Shown here piece after piece: positions 43,209 through 51,455 of a stretch of 64,000 bases of DNA. Numbering within the stretch: position 1 is the first letter of the stretch; each line of letters starts with the position of its first letter. This stretch comes from Streptomyces roseus (GTDB taxonomy: Bacteria; Actinomycetota; Actinomycetes; Streptomycetales; Streptomycetaceae): the NCBI RefSeq assembly GCF_001044425.1, contig NZ_LFML01000043.1, positions 43,289-107,288 on the forward strand, given 5' to 3'. The notes beneath the pieces are model-generated. The model was not told the origin of the DNA and searched no databases. It worked only from the letters and a program-made list of their open reading frames with translations. Position numbers and translations under genes: made by a program.

Positions 43209-44717
43209 ATGGCGAGCACCGTGATCGCCGGGGGCGGCACCGCCGGCCTCGCCCTGGCCCTGGCGCTCGGCGCGCGCGGCCACCGGGTGCGGGTCCTGGA
43301 GCGGGGCGGACCGCCGCCGCAGGGGCCCCTCGTCAAGAGCGCCGGGCTGTGGGAGCGGCCCGGCGTGCCCCAGGCGGGCCACGACCACATCCTGAACGCG
43401 CTCGGCGTCCGCACGCTGCGCACCCACGCACCGGCCGTGCTCGACGCCGCGCTCGCGGAGGGGGCCCGGCTCGCCGACCTCACCGCCGCGGCGCCCCCTG
43501 GCCCCGCGGAGCCGGGGGACGAGGACCTCGTCACGCTGCTCGTCCGCCGGTCCGTCCTGGACCTCGTACTGCACCGGGCCGCCTCGGCCCTGCCCCGCGT
43601 GACCATCAGCCACCGCACCACGGTCGCGGGCGTGCTGAGCGCGCCGGGCCCGCGCGTGACGGGCGTCGTCACGGACGGGGGCGAGCGGATCCCCGCCGGC
43701 CTCGTGGTGGACGCCTGCGGCCGCAGGGCGGCGTCCCGGTCCTGGCTGGCCTCGGCGGGCCTGCCGGTGGCGGCCGACCTGACCGGCCCCAGCCGGCTGC
43801 ACGCCTTCGGCCGCTTCTACCGGCTGCTCGACCCCTACGGACCGCCTCCGGGCCCGCTCAACCGCGCCAACGCGGCCGGCGGCGTCTGGGACCACTACTC
43901 CGCCGTCCTGCACCCGGCGGACAACGAGGTCTTCGCCATCACCTTCGGCGCCCTGCCCGGCGACCGCGCCATGGCCGCCCTGCGCACGCCCGCCGCCTTC
44001 ACCGCCGCCTGCCGCCTCTCCCCGTACCTGGCCCCCTGGGTCGACGAGGGCGCGGCGCGGCCGCTCGGCCCGGTCCGGGCCATCGCCATGCCGCCGAACG
44101 TCCTGCGCGGCGCCGGTCCGGGCCAGCGGCGTCCGGTGGCCGGGCTGCTGCGGGCCGGGGACGCGGCCTGCGTCACCGATCCGATGTTCGGCCGCGGTCT
44201 GTCCCTCGCCCTCGCGCACGCCTTCGGGCTGGCGGACCTGATCGGGGAACACCCCGTGGCGGACGAGCGGTTGGGCCTGGCGGCCGCGGACCTCGCCGAC
44301 CGCCTGCTGCGCCCCTGGTACGAGCAGGGCGTCCACGACTCCCGGTCACGGACGCAGCGGTGGCGGGCGGCTGCCGGAACGCCGCCGCTCGCCGAACCCG
44401 CACCGCCCGGCGGGCCCGCGCCCGTACCCGTGCCTCATGGCGGGCCCGTGCCCGCACCGCCCGAACCGCCCGTGCCCGAGCCGGTCGGGACCGCCGCGCT
44501 CGCCGCGGCGGCCACCGACCGCGCCGTGTGGCGGGGGATCACCCGGATCGGGGCGAGCCTCGCCACCCCCCGGGAGGTCTTCGCCGACCCCGGGTTCCTG
44601 GCCCGCGTACGGGCGGCCGCGCCGGACGCCCCGGCTCCCGCCGGCCCCCGCCCGCCCTCGTACACCGCACTGCGCCGGGCGATCGCCGCCCACGCCCCGG
44701 ACCGGAAGGAAGGATGA
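43209..44717 (+). CDS. FAD-dependent monooxygenase/halogenase-like oxidoreductase
   Basis: 502 aa. FAD loop IAGGGTAGLALALALG at about 6-21 with ER at the end of strand 2; LLRAGDAACVTDPMFGRGLSLAL is the GD motif of group A flavin monooxygenases and geranylgeranyl-reductase-like enzymes. There is no WxWxIP motif, so it is not an ordinary halogenase. The region 400-450 is a Pro-Ala-Val linker. ATG 43209, two bases after the methyltransferase stop; overlaps the next gene by 4 nt. Confidence 0.78.
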   Translation: MASTVIAGGGTAGLALALALGARGHRVRVLERGGPPPQGPLVKSAGLWERPGVPQAGHDHILNALGVRTLRTHAPAVLDAALAEGARLADLTAAAPPGPAEPGDEDLVTLLVRRSVLDLVLHRAASALPRVTISHRTTVAGVLSAPGPRVTGVVTDGGERIPAGLVVDACGRRAASRSWLASAGLPVAADLTGPSRLHAFGRFYRLLDPYGPPPGPLNRANAAGGVWDHYSAVLHPADNEVFAITFGALPGDRAMAALRTPAAFTAACRLSPYLAPWVDEGAARPLGPVRAIAMPPNVLRGAGPGQRRPVAGLLRAGDAACVTDPMFGRGLSLALAHAFGLADLIGEHPVADERLGLAAADLADRLLRPWYEQGVHDSRSRTQRWRAAAGTPPLAEPAPPGGPAPVPVPHGGPVPAPPEPPVPEPVGTAALAAAATDRAVWRGITRIGASLATPREVFADPGFLARVRAAAPDAPAPAGPRPPSYTALRRAIAAHAPDRKEG

Positions 44718-45856
44718 ACGTGCCCACCCGCAAGAACGTCCTGCTGGCACCGGTCACGGTCACCCCCACCAAACCGCTGACCCCCAGCCACCTCAAGGGC
44801 CTGCTGTGGACGGACGTGATGTTCCGGGCCACCGCCCCGCTCGCCGCGGTGGACTACCGCTACAGCCACACCACCTACCACGTCACCGAACAGACCGTGG
44901 GCTTCTGGGAGTACCTCGACCGCACCCAGGGCGAGACGGACTACGCGCAGCTCTCCGAGGAGGAGATCGGGGAACTGTACGTCCGCCACCGCTGCGAGGG
45001 GCCGCGCCAGGGCGCCGGCGTCCTGCGGCCCTACCGGGACGCCGTCGAGCACGACGGCTGGGTGCATCCGGCGAGCGAGCGGATGCTGGGGCTGTGGGCC
45101 GGGCACTACGAACGGCTCGGCATGCACGACCCCGGCCTGCGGGAGCACCAGCCGCCCGGGCTCGCCCTGGAGGAGATGGTCGAACGGCTCGCCGTCGCGG
45201 GCCTGGCCCTGGACCAGCGGCACTGCGGGGGCCCCGTCTACCTGGACCTGACCCGCCACGGAATGCCGCTGCGCCGCATCGTCACGGCCGACGGCCGCCC
45301 CAACTACCTGGCCTGCGCCCTGCGCGAGCTGCTGCCGCTGGTGCCCTGGTACGACGAGGTGGTCCTGCTGTACGACCGCGAACTCGACGCGGACTACCGG
45401 CTGCTGCACCGGGTGCTGACCAGCCTCGGGCCGCCGGTGAGCCGGGTGCCCATCGGCCGGGTGCCCATCGAGGGCAAGATCGCCCCGGCCCGGCTCGGCG
45501 GCTGGCGCGGCCACACGGCCGGCGCGCTGCTGCGGGCCTCGGCCGAGGTCTGCGAGAGCGCGGACGGCCACGGCGACGACGCGCTGCGCCTCGGCATGCG
45601 GCTGTACTTCATCGCGACCCTCGGCCCGGGCCAGCAGCAGTCCTTCCGCCACGACCTCCTGCGCCACTGCCTGACCGTGGCCGCCCGGCTGCTGAGGCGC
45701 TCCGGGTCAGCGACCGCCGCGGGCGACCTGCCCGAGGTGCTGGAGCGCCACCGGCGCGGCCACGCGTACGTCGACCCCTACCGGCTGGCCTGCTCCCTCC
45801 TCGGCAAGGGCCGTCCCGCTCCCGATCCCGAACTCCTGTCGGCGGTGTTCCTGTGA
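44714..45856 (+). CDS. Unknown 380-aa protein of the cluster
   Basis: 380 aa, soluble, no motif I recognise. The N-terminus KPLTPSHLKGLLWTDVMFRAT and the middle PNYLACALRELLPLVPWYDEV are its most distinctive parts. The middle section with DLTRHGMPLRRIVTADGRPNY could be a nucleotide- or sugar-binding element but this is weak. It overlaps the genes on both sides by 4 nt (ATGA, GTGA), so its product is probably made in equal amounts with the neighbours. Confidence 0.75.
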   Translation: MNVPTRKNVLLAPVTVTPTKPLTPSHLKGLLWTDVMFRATAPLAAVDYRYSHTTYHVTEQTVGFWEYLDRTQGETDYAQLSEEEIGELYVRHRCEGPRQGAGVLRPYRDAVEHDGWVHPASERMLGLWAGHYERLGMHDPGLREHQPPGLALEEMVERLAVAGLALDQRHCGGPVYLDLTRHGMPLRRIVTADGRPNYLACALRELLPLVPWYDEVVLLYDRELDADYRLLHRVLTSLGPPVSRVPIGRVPIEGKIAPARLGGWRGHTAGALLRASAEVCESADGHGDDALRLGMRLYFIATLGPGQQQSFRHDLLRHCLTVAARLLRRSGSATAAGDLPEVLERHRRGHAYVDPYRLACSLLGKGRPAPDPELLSAVFL

Positions 45857-46596
45857 GTCCCTTCCCCCTGTCCTCCGCGGCCCTGCTCAAGTCGGCCGCG
45901 GACCGCGTCCGCTCGGCCCGGCCCGAGCTGGCGGACGGGCTCGACCTGTCCAGCGCGCAGGCGCTGCGCGCCGTGCGGGCCGGGCTCAACGGCGCCCGGA
46001 CCGCCCCGGACGAGGAGGTGCTGGCCGTGGTCGTCATCGGCCGGCTCGACCTGCCCGGGTGGGTGCGCGAGACCTGCGCCTTCGCCCTCGGGCTGGCTCC
46101 GACCCAACGGGAGGCGTGGCGGCGCTCGTTCACCCGTACCGTCTACCTGGCCGGCAGCCCGGCCAACCTGCGCGAGCGGTTCGCCTTCGACCACGTCGCG
46201 GGCGACGGCTCCGCGGCCTGGGCGGGGCCGGCGCCCGGCGCGCGGACGGCCACGCTGCGCCGGCTGCTCAAGTCCTTCGAGGCCGCGCACGAACTGACCG
46301 CGCAGCGGCCGGCCACCGTGACCGTGCCCGGCCGGCCGGGCACCCGCGGGCCGGTGCGCCGCGAGCTGTATCTCGCCACCGCCAGGGTGTCGGTCACCGG
46401 GGCGCTCGTCCACCTCAACCACCTGCTCGCCGAGGCCGTCCTGGACGGGCTGATCGGTCCGGGGGACCGCTTGACGCTGCGGTTCGTACCGCGTCTGAGC
46501 GGCCTGGGCGCCCGCCTCGCCATGCTGCGCGTCGACACCGATGTCCACCGCCCGGACGAACTCCAGGCCTGTGCCGGACTGACCACGGAGGTCTGA
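45853..46596 (+). CDS. Unknown 247-aa protein (DUF6182-like)
   Basis: 247 aa, soluble. The LAVVVIGRLDLPGWVRETCAFA segment and the C-terminal LVHLNHLLAEAVLDGLIGPGD segment recall a Streptomyces cluster-associated DUF, possibly DUF6182, but I cannot confirm this. GTG 45853 overlaps the previous stop; the next start follows after one base. Confidence 0.65.
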   Translation: MSPFPLSSAALLKSAADRVRSARPELADGLDLSSAQALRAVRAGLNGARTAPDEEVLAVVVIGRLDLPGWVRETCAFALGLAPTQREAWRRSFTRTVYLAGSPANLRERFAFDHVAGDGSAAWAGPAPGARTATLRRLLKSFEAAHELTAQRPATVTVPGRPGTRGPVRRELYLATARVSVTGALVHLNHLLAEAVLDGLIGPGDRLTLRFVPRLSGLGARLAMLRVDTDVHRPDELQACAGLTTEV

Positions 46597-46597
46597 A

Positions 46598-47257
46598 ATG
46601 CCCGCCCCCACCGCACCCACCGCCCCTGCCGATGCCACCCGCACCCGTACCCGCACCGTGCGCCTGGGCGTCCACGGCTCCACGCACCTGGCCTCCCGCC
46701 TCGTCGCGGCCGCCGGCCACGCCCCGGAGTCCGTGGAGTACGTCCCCTACGAGGTCACCGCGCCCTTCGCCCCGCTGCGGGCCGGGGAGGCGGACATCAT
46801 GATCGTCAAGTACGACCCGCTGGAACCGGACCTCGCCCTGAGCCGCCCGGTCGGCTTCGACGGGCGGGCCGTCCTCGTCGGGGCCCACCACCCGCTGGCC
46901 GGACGCGCCTCGGTGTCGGTCGAGGAGGTCGCGGAGTACGGGGGCTTCCGCTGCCCCGGGGCCTTCCCGGCGCACGTCTGGAACCTGGTGGTACCGCCCC
47001 GGACCCCCCTGGGCCGGCCGATCCGCCGCGTCCACGCCATGACCACGCTGACCGCGATGGCGGAGCTGCTGCGCAGCACGTACGCGATCCACCTCTCGTT
47101 CCGGTCCCTGGAGGCGGTGGTCCCGCCGGACATCAAGGTCGTCCCGGTGCACGACCTGCCGCCTTCGCCAGTCGCGTTCGCCTGGCTGCGGGGGGCCGAA
47201 CCACCGGAGCACGTACGGCGGTTCGTCGCGGACGCGCAGCGGGCGGCGCTGCGATGA
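46598..47257 (+). CDS. LysR-type effector-binding domain without DNA-binding domain
   Basis: 219 aa with the periplasmic-binding-like fold of LysR substrate domains: LRAGEADIMIVKYDP, SRPVGFDGRAVLVGAHHPLAGR and the late VPVHDLPPSPVAFAWLRG follow the LysR pattern strand by strand. The N-terminal winged helix is absent; the first about 20 residues are a Thr-Ala-Pro tail. It could bind the product or an intermediate, or be an enzyme derived from a regulator. It starts one base after the previous stop and overlaps the next gene. Confidence 0.6.
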   Translation: MPAPTAPTAPADATRTRTRTVRLGVHGSTHLASRLVAAAGHAPESVEYVPYEVTAPFAPLRAGEADIMIVKYDPLEPDLALSRPVGFDGRAVLVGAHHPLAGRASVSVEEVAEYGGFRCPGAFPAHVWNLVVPPRTPLGRPIRRVHAMTTLTAMAELLRSTYAIHLSFRSLEAVVPPDIKVVPVHDLPPSPVAFAWLRGAEPPEHVRRFVADAQRAALR

Positions 47258-48054
47258 GCCTCCCCCTCGTGCTGCTGCACGCCCTGCCCCTCGACTCGTC
47301 CATGTGGGACGGGACGGCCCGGGCCCTGCGCGCCCGCGGCCATCAGGTCCTCGCCCCCGACCTGTGCGGTTTCGGCTGCGCGCCGCTCCCCGGCGGCTCG
47401 CCCTCGCTCGACCTCGTGGCCGACGCCCTGGCCCGCGAGCTCGACCGGCAGGGCGCCGGCGAAATCGCCCTCGCGGGCTGCTCCATGGGCGGCTACGTGG
47501 CGATGGCCTTCCTGCGCCGCCACCCGGACCGCGTCCGCGCGCTGGCCCTGCTGGCGGCCCGGAGCACGGCCGACAGCCAGGAGGCGGCCGCGGGGCGCCT
47601 GCGCTTCGCCGCGGCGGTCCTCGACGAGGCGGCGCGCCCCGGGCTCATCGCCGCGACCACCCCCGCCCTGCTGGGCGCCACCACGAGGGCCCGGCGGCCG
47701 CACCTGCCAGCGCGGGTCACCGAAGAGGCGCTGGCGGCCCGGCCGCGCTCGGTCGCCTGGGCGCAGCGGGCCATCGCCGCCCGCATGGACTCCACGGCCG
47801 CCCTGCGGGCGGCGGAGGTCCCCGCGGTGGTGGTCACCGGCGCCGAGGACGGGCTCGTCTCCCTCGACGAGGCGTGCGCGACGACCGGGGCCCTGAAGCA
47901 CGGCCGGCTCGTCGTCCTTCCCGGAGTCGGCCACCTCGCTCCCCTGGAGGCCCCGGAGGCGACGGCGCAGATCCTCTCGGAGCTGCTCGCGCAGGCGCCG
48001 AACACGGCCGCGGGGGCGGCCGTACGGGCAGGGGCGGAGGCGGTGACGTGCTGA
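47254..48054 (+). CDS. Alpha/beta hydrolase
   Basis: 266 aa single-domain hydrolase. Nucleophile S77 in AGCSMGGYVA, acid Asp in GAEDGLVS and histidine in PGVGHLAPLE make a full triad. Fits lactonases and esterases of the 3-oxoadipate enol-lactonase type. ATG 47254 overlaps the LysR-like gene; the next start lies inside its end. A lactone or thioester substrate would suit the butenolide-type chemistry suggested nearby. Confidence 0.88.
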   Translation: MSLPLVLLHALPLDSSMWDGTARALRARGHQVLAPDLCGFGCAPLPGGSPSLDLVADALARELDRQGAGEIALAGCSMGGYVAMAFLRRHPDRVRALALLAARSTADSQEAAAGRLRFAAAVLDEAARPGLIAATTPALLGATTRARRPHLPARVTEEALAARPRSVAWAQRAIAARMDSTAALRAAEVPAVVVTGAEDGLVSLDEACATTGALKHGRLVVLPGVGHLAPLEAPEATAQILSELLAQAPNTAAGAAVRAGAEAVTC

Positions 48055-48920
48055 CGGCCGGCCACGCGGGGTGGGGGTACACGACCTCCACCGGACTGCC
48101 GTTCACCCACGAGGAGATCGTCGACCCGCACTTCGAGGCCTGCTCGGCCGACTATCTGGACGCGCTGGACGGGGTCGGCATCCGGCCCGGCTGGCACGTA
48201 CTGGACGCGGGCTGCGGCAGCGGCGCGTTCCTGCCCCGGATCGCCGAACTCGTCGGCCCCTCGGGCCGGATCTCGGCCGTCGACCTGGCCCCGGAGAACG
48301 TGGAGCGCGCCGCCGGGCGGCTGCGGGGGCGGCCGGACGCACCGCCGCTGGTGGTGCGGCGGGCCGGCCTCCTCGACCTGCCGTACGCGGACGGCATGTT
48401 CGACGCCGTGTGGTGTGCGAACACGACGCAGTACCTGGACGACGCGGAGCTGGCGGGGGCGCTGGCGGAGCTGCGCCGGGTGACGCGGCCCGGGGGGCTC
48501 GTCGCGGTCAAGGACGTGGACGGTTCGCTGAGCACGGTCCGCCCGGCGGACCCGTTCCTCATCACCGACTTCCTGCGGGCGTCCGCCGCCTCCCCCGGTT
48601 ACGCCCGCCAACTGCTGCGCGGCCGCGACCTGTACCGATGGCTGCGGGCGGCCGGTCTGACCGCCGTACGGCAGCGCACGATCCTCATGGAGCACCACGC
48701 TCCGCTCACCCCCGCCGCCCTCCGGTTCTACGCCAACGCGTGCGCGCGCTTCGCCCGGCAGGCGAGGGACGAGGGCATCGCGGGGAACTGGGCCCCCTTC
48801 CTCGACCCCGACGATCCGGCCGGCCCGCTGCGCGATCCGGACGGCTACGTCAGCGAGGGCAACGTCATCGCGATCGGCACGGTGCCGTTCGCACCGATGG
48901 ATGGAGACGAGACACCATGA
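48048..48920 (+). CDS. Class I SAM-dependent methyltransferase
   Basis: 290 aa with motif I VLDAGCGSGAFLP at about 48-60, motif II ISAVDLAPENV and post-motif AVWCANTTQYLDD. UbiE/COQ5-like type, frequent in polyketide tailoring. GTG 48048 has GGAGG eight bases upstream and overlaps the hydrolase end by 7 bases. The stop overlaps the CMD-like gene start (ATGA). Confidence 0.88.
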   Translation: MLTAGHAGWGYTTSTGLPFTHEEIVDPHFEACSADYLDALDGVGIRPGWHVLDAGCGSGAFLPRIAELVGPSGRISAVDLAPENVERAAGRLRGRPDAPPLVVRRAGLLDLPYADGMFDAVWCANTTQYLDDAELAGALAELRRVTRPGGLVAVKDVDGSLSTVRPADPFLITDFLRASAASPGYARQLLRGRDLYRWLRAAGLTAVRQRTILMEHHAPLTPAALRFYANACARFARQARDEGIAGNWAPFLDPDDPAGPLRDPDGYVSEGNVIAIGTVPFAPMDGDETP

Positions 48921-49828
48921 ACGACGCACGGACCACCGCCGCGATGACCCGCCGCGCCACCCTCACCGGGGGCGCCCTCGTCGGCATCGGCCTGGCCGAG
49001 GGCCTGCTGGGCCCCGCGCCGGTGGCGGCCGCGGCCACCTCCGGCGCCGGTTCCCGCTACGAGCGCGGGCTGGCCGTCCTGCACGAGACCTCGGGCCGGC
49101 GCGGGGCGGCCGTGGTCGAGTCGCTGCGGGACATCGCCCCGGACCTCGGCCGCTTCGTCGTCGAGTTCGCGTACGGGGACGTCTACTCCCGCGCGGGGCT
49201 CGATCTGCGCGAGCGGGAGCTGTCCACGGTCGCCGCGCTCGCCGCCCAGGGGGACGCCGCCCCGCAGCTGGACTTCCACATCGACGCGGCGCTGCACGTC
49301 GGCGTGCGGCCGCAGGAGGTCGTCGAGGCCCTGATCCACATCGTGCCGTTCATGGGGTTCCCGCGGGCGCTGAACGCGGTGGGCGTCGCCCGGAAGGTCT
49401 TCGAGGACCGGGGCGTGACCTTCGAACCACCGGTCATGAAGGATCCGCGCGACCGCTACCTGCGCGGGACGCAGAAGCTGGTGGAGATCGACGGGCAGCA
49501 CGGCCTGGAGGTGATCGAGTCGCTCAAGGACATCGCCCCGGACCTCGGCCGGTTCGTCGTCGAGTTCACCTTCGGCGACGTCTACCACCGGCCGTGGCTG
49601 TCGCCGCGGCGCCGCCAGCTCGTCACCGTCGCGGCCCTGACGGCCTTCGGCGACGTCGCTCCCCAGCTGCGCGTGCACATCGGGGCCGCCCTGAACGTCG
49701 GCCTGAGCCCGGCGCAGGTGGTGGAGACGCTGATCCACGTGGTTCCGTACGCCGGGTTCCCGCGGGTGCTGAACGCGATCGGCGTGGCCAGGGAGGTGTT
49801 CGAGCAGCGCGGCGTCCACGCGCACTGA
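48917..49828 (+). CDS. Duplicated carboxymuconolactone decarboxylase-like protein with Tat-like N-terminus
   Basis: 303 aa. Residues about 47-160 and 175-300 are two similar CMD-like domains (both contain KDIAPDLGRFVVEF or RDIAPDLGRFVVEF and end VLNAIGVAREVFE-type helices). Neither has the CxxC of AhpD, so a decarboxylase, isomerase or binding role is more likely than peroxidase. The start TRRATLTGGALVGIGLAEGLLG resembles a twin-arginine signal, unusual within an intracellular pathway. Overlaps the methyltransferase by 4 nt; last gene of the long operon before a 75-base gap. Confidence 0.75.
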   Translation: MNDARTTAAMTRRATLTGGALVGIGLAEGLLGPAPVAAAATSGAGSRYERGLAVLHETSGRRGAAVVESLRDIAPDLGRFVVEFAYGDVYSRAGLDLRERELSTVAALAAQGDAAPQLDFHIDAALHVGVRPQEVVEALIHIVPFMGFPRALNAVGVARKVFEDRGVTFEPPVMKDPRDRYLRGTQKLVEIDGQHGLEVIESLKDIAPDLGRFVVEFTFGDVYHRPWLSPRRRQLVTVAALTAFGDVAPQLRVHIGAALNVGLSPAQVVETLIHVVPYAGFPRVLNAIGVAREVFEQRGVHAH

Positions 49829-49850
49829 GGCGGTCCGGCGGCACAGGACA

Positions 49851-49890
49851 CGACGGCGCGACGGCGCGACGGCGCGACGGCACGACGGCA
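49851..49890 (+). repeat. Five tandem 8-base units upstream of the P450 gene
   Basis: CGACGGCG/A is repeated five times between the CMD-like gene and the ribosome site of the P450 gene. Copy-number change here would alter the spacer but not a protein. Confidence 0.9.
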
Positions 49891-49903
49891 GGAGGGCAGA
49901 TCC

Positions 49904-51106
49904 GTGGGAACGGACATCGCCGCGGACTTCGGGGCGCTCGGCGAGGAATTCACCAGGAACCCGTACCCGGTGTACGCGGCGCTGCGCGCCCGCGGGCCGG
50001 TGCACCGCGTCCGCGTGCCGGAGGGCGCGCGGGCCTGGCTCGTGGTCGGCCACGAGGCCTGCCGCGCCGCGCTCACCGAGCCCTCCCTCTCCAAGTCGTG
50101 GCGGGACGCCTCGCCCTCGCTCCCGCTCGCGCGCCTCTCCGCCGGCGAGAACCTGCTGAGCTCGAATCCGCCCGACCACACGCGGCTGCGCAAGCTGGTG
50201 GCCGGGGAGTTCACCCCGCGCCGCGTCGAGGCGCTGGCCCCGAGGGTGCGGGCCCTCACCGGCGAGCTCCTCGACGCCATGCTCGCCCGGCCGGACGGGA
50301 CGGCGGACCTCGTCGAGGCCTTCGCGTTCCCGCTGGCCATGGGCGTCATCTGCGAACTGCTCGGCGTGCCCTCCCTGGACCGGGCCGCCTTCCGCGAGTG
50401 GGCCGAACAGGCCCTGAGCAGCCCGGACCAGGCCACCAGGACGGCGGCCACGGCGGCCATGACGCGCTACCTCGCCGGCATGGTGGACGAGATGCGCGAG
50501 CGGCCCGGGGCCGATCTGATGAGCGCCCTCATCCGCGCCACCGACGAGGACGGCGGCCGGCTCTCCCCCGACGAACTCATCGGCATGGCCTGGCTCCTGC
50601 TCGTCACCGGCTTCGAGACCACCGTCCAGCTGATCGCCACGGGCGTCCTCGCGCTGCTGCGCCACCCGGGCCAGCTCGCCGCGCTGCGCGCCGACCCCTC
50701 GCTCGTCGACAACGCCGTGGAGGAGATGCTGCGGTACGAGGGGCCGGTCGAGACCACCACGTACCGGTTCACCACCGGGCCCGTGGAGATCGCGGGCACC
50801 ACGATCCCCGGCGGCGGCGAACTGGTGCTGGTCGCGCTCGCCGACGCCGACCGGGACCCCGCCCGGTTCCCCGACCCCGACCGCTTCGACATCCGCCGCC
50901 CCGCGGGCGGGCACATCGCCTTCGGCCACGGCATCCACTACTGTCTGGGCGCACCGCTGGCCCGCCTCCAGGCCCGTACGGCCGTCACCGCGCTCCTCGC
51001 CCGCTGCCCGGCCCTCTTCCTGGACGCCGACCCCTCGGACCTCGTGTGGCGCACGGGTCTGCTGATCCGCGGCCCGCGGAAGCTGCCCGTCCGCTGGCGG
51101 GCGTGA
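49904..51106 (+). CDS. Cytochrome P450
   Basis: 400-aa bacterial P450. Heme cysteine C347 in FGHGIHYCLGAPLAR, ExxR at E274-R277, and the I-helix segment LLLVTGFETT (232-240), where the usual AGxxT reads TGFET. It needs ferredoxin partners encoded elsewhere. Likely hydroxylates or cross-links the cluster product. GTG 49904 follows GGAGGG. It precedes the peptide/YcaO operon on the same strand. Confidence 0.95.
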   Translation: MGTDIAADFGALGEEFTRNPYPVYAALRARGPVHRVRVPEGARAWLVVGHEACRAALTEPSLSKSWRDASPSLPLARLSAGENLLSSNPPDHTRLRKLVAGEFTPRRVEALAPRVRALTGELLDAMLARPDGTADLVEAFAFPLAMGVICELLGVPSLDRAAFREWAEQALSSPDQATRTAATAAMTRYLAGMVDEMRERPGADLMSALIRATDEDGGRLSPDELIGMAWLLLVTGFETTVQLIATGVLALLRHPGQLAALRADPSLVDNAVEEMLRYEGPVETTTYRFTTGPVEIAGTTIPGGGELVLVALADADRDPARFPDPDRFDIRRPAGGHIAFGHGIHYCLGAPLARLQARTAVTALLARCPALFLDADPSDLVWRTGLLIRGPRKLPVRWRA

Positions 51107-51257
51107 ACGTCCGGGCCCGGCGGGCGCCGGCGCACCATGTGAAAACTTCACCTCTCGCTGGTTATTGGGGCACTGTCCCGCGATCACCGGATCCTCGCAG
51201 AATCGTCAGTGAACGGACCGACCCGCGCCACGACGACGCAGAGGGAACTCCACCGCC
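51107..51257 (+). promoter_or_regulatory. Promoter region of the peptide/YcaO operon
   Basis: 151 bases with lower GC than the surroundings. A GTGAA-AAC-TTCAC inverted repeat at 51139-51151 stands out and shares nine of eleven bases with a site upstream of the SARP gene. No firm -35/-10 boxes can be placed. Confidence 0.4.
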
Positions 51258-51455
51258 ATGACCAGCCTTTCGGCCAACGCCCGTATCAGCCCCAGCACCG
51301 GATCCGCACCGGTACCCGTCCGCTCCACGCATCCGGGCCTGGTGATCGAGAACCTCGACGCCGCGCCGGACACCGCGTACGCCCTGTTCACCGTCTGCAG
51401 CCTGACGCAGGTCACGGGCCCGGCGGCGCCGAGCGCCGGACGGCTGGGAGCATGA
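51258..51455 (+). CDS. Putative TOMM precursor peptide
   Basis: 65-aa peptide with GAGGGA upstream of ATG 51258. Its stop codon overlaps the YcaO start by 4 nt, the usual coupling of a substrate peptide to its cyclodehydratase. The first 35 residues look like a leader (GLVIENLDAAP near its end). The C-terminal part LFTVCSLTQVTG holds Thr45, Cys47, Ser48, Thr50 and Thr53, the only dense group of cyclisable residues, then a Pro-Ala-Gly-Leu tail. There is only one Cys. Confidence 0.65.
   Translation: MTSLSANARISPSTGSAPVPVRSTHPGLVIENLDAAPDTAYALFTVCSLTQVTGPAAPSAGRLGA

Noticed and set aside
43349..44713. Upstream extension of the 380-aa unknown protein through the FAD enzyme gene
   Set aside because: The extension is Arg/Pro-rich out-of-frame sequence. 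The ATG at 44714 makes the usual ATGA overlap.
51209..51451. N-terminal extension of the YcaO protein
   Set aside because: It would run through the peptide gene in another frame and has no similarity to TOMM enzymes; ATG 51452 is coupled to the peptide stop and starts right before the leader-binding domain.
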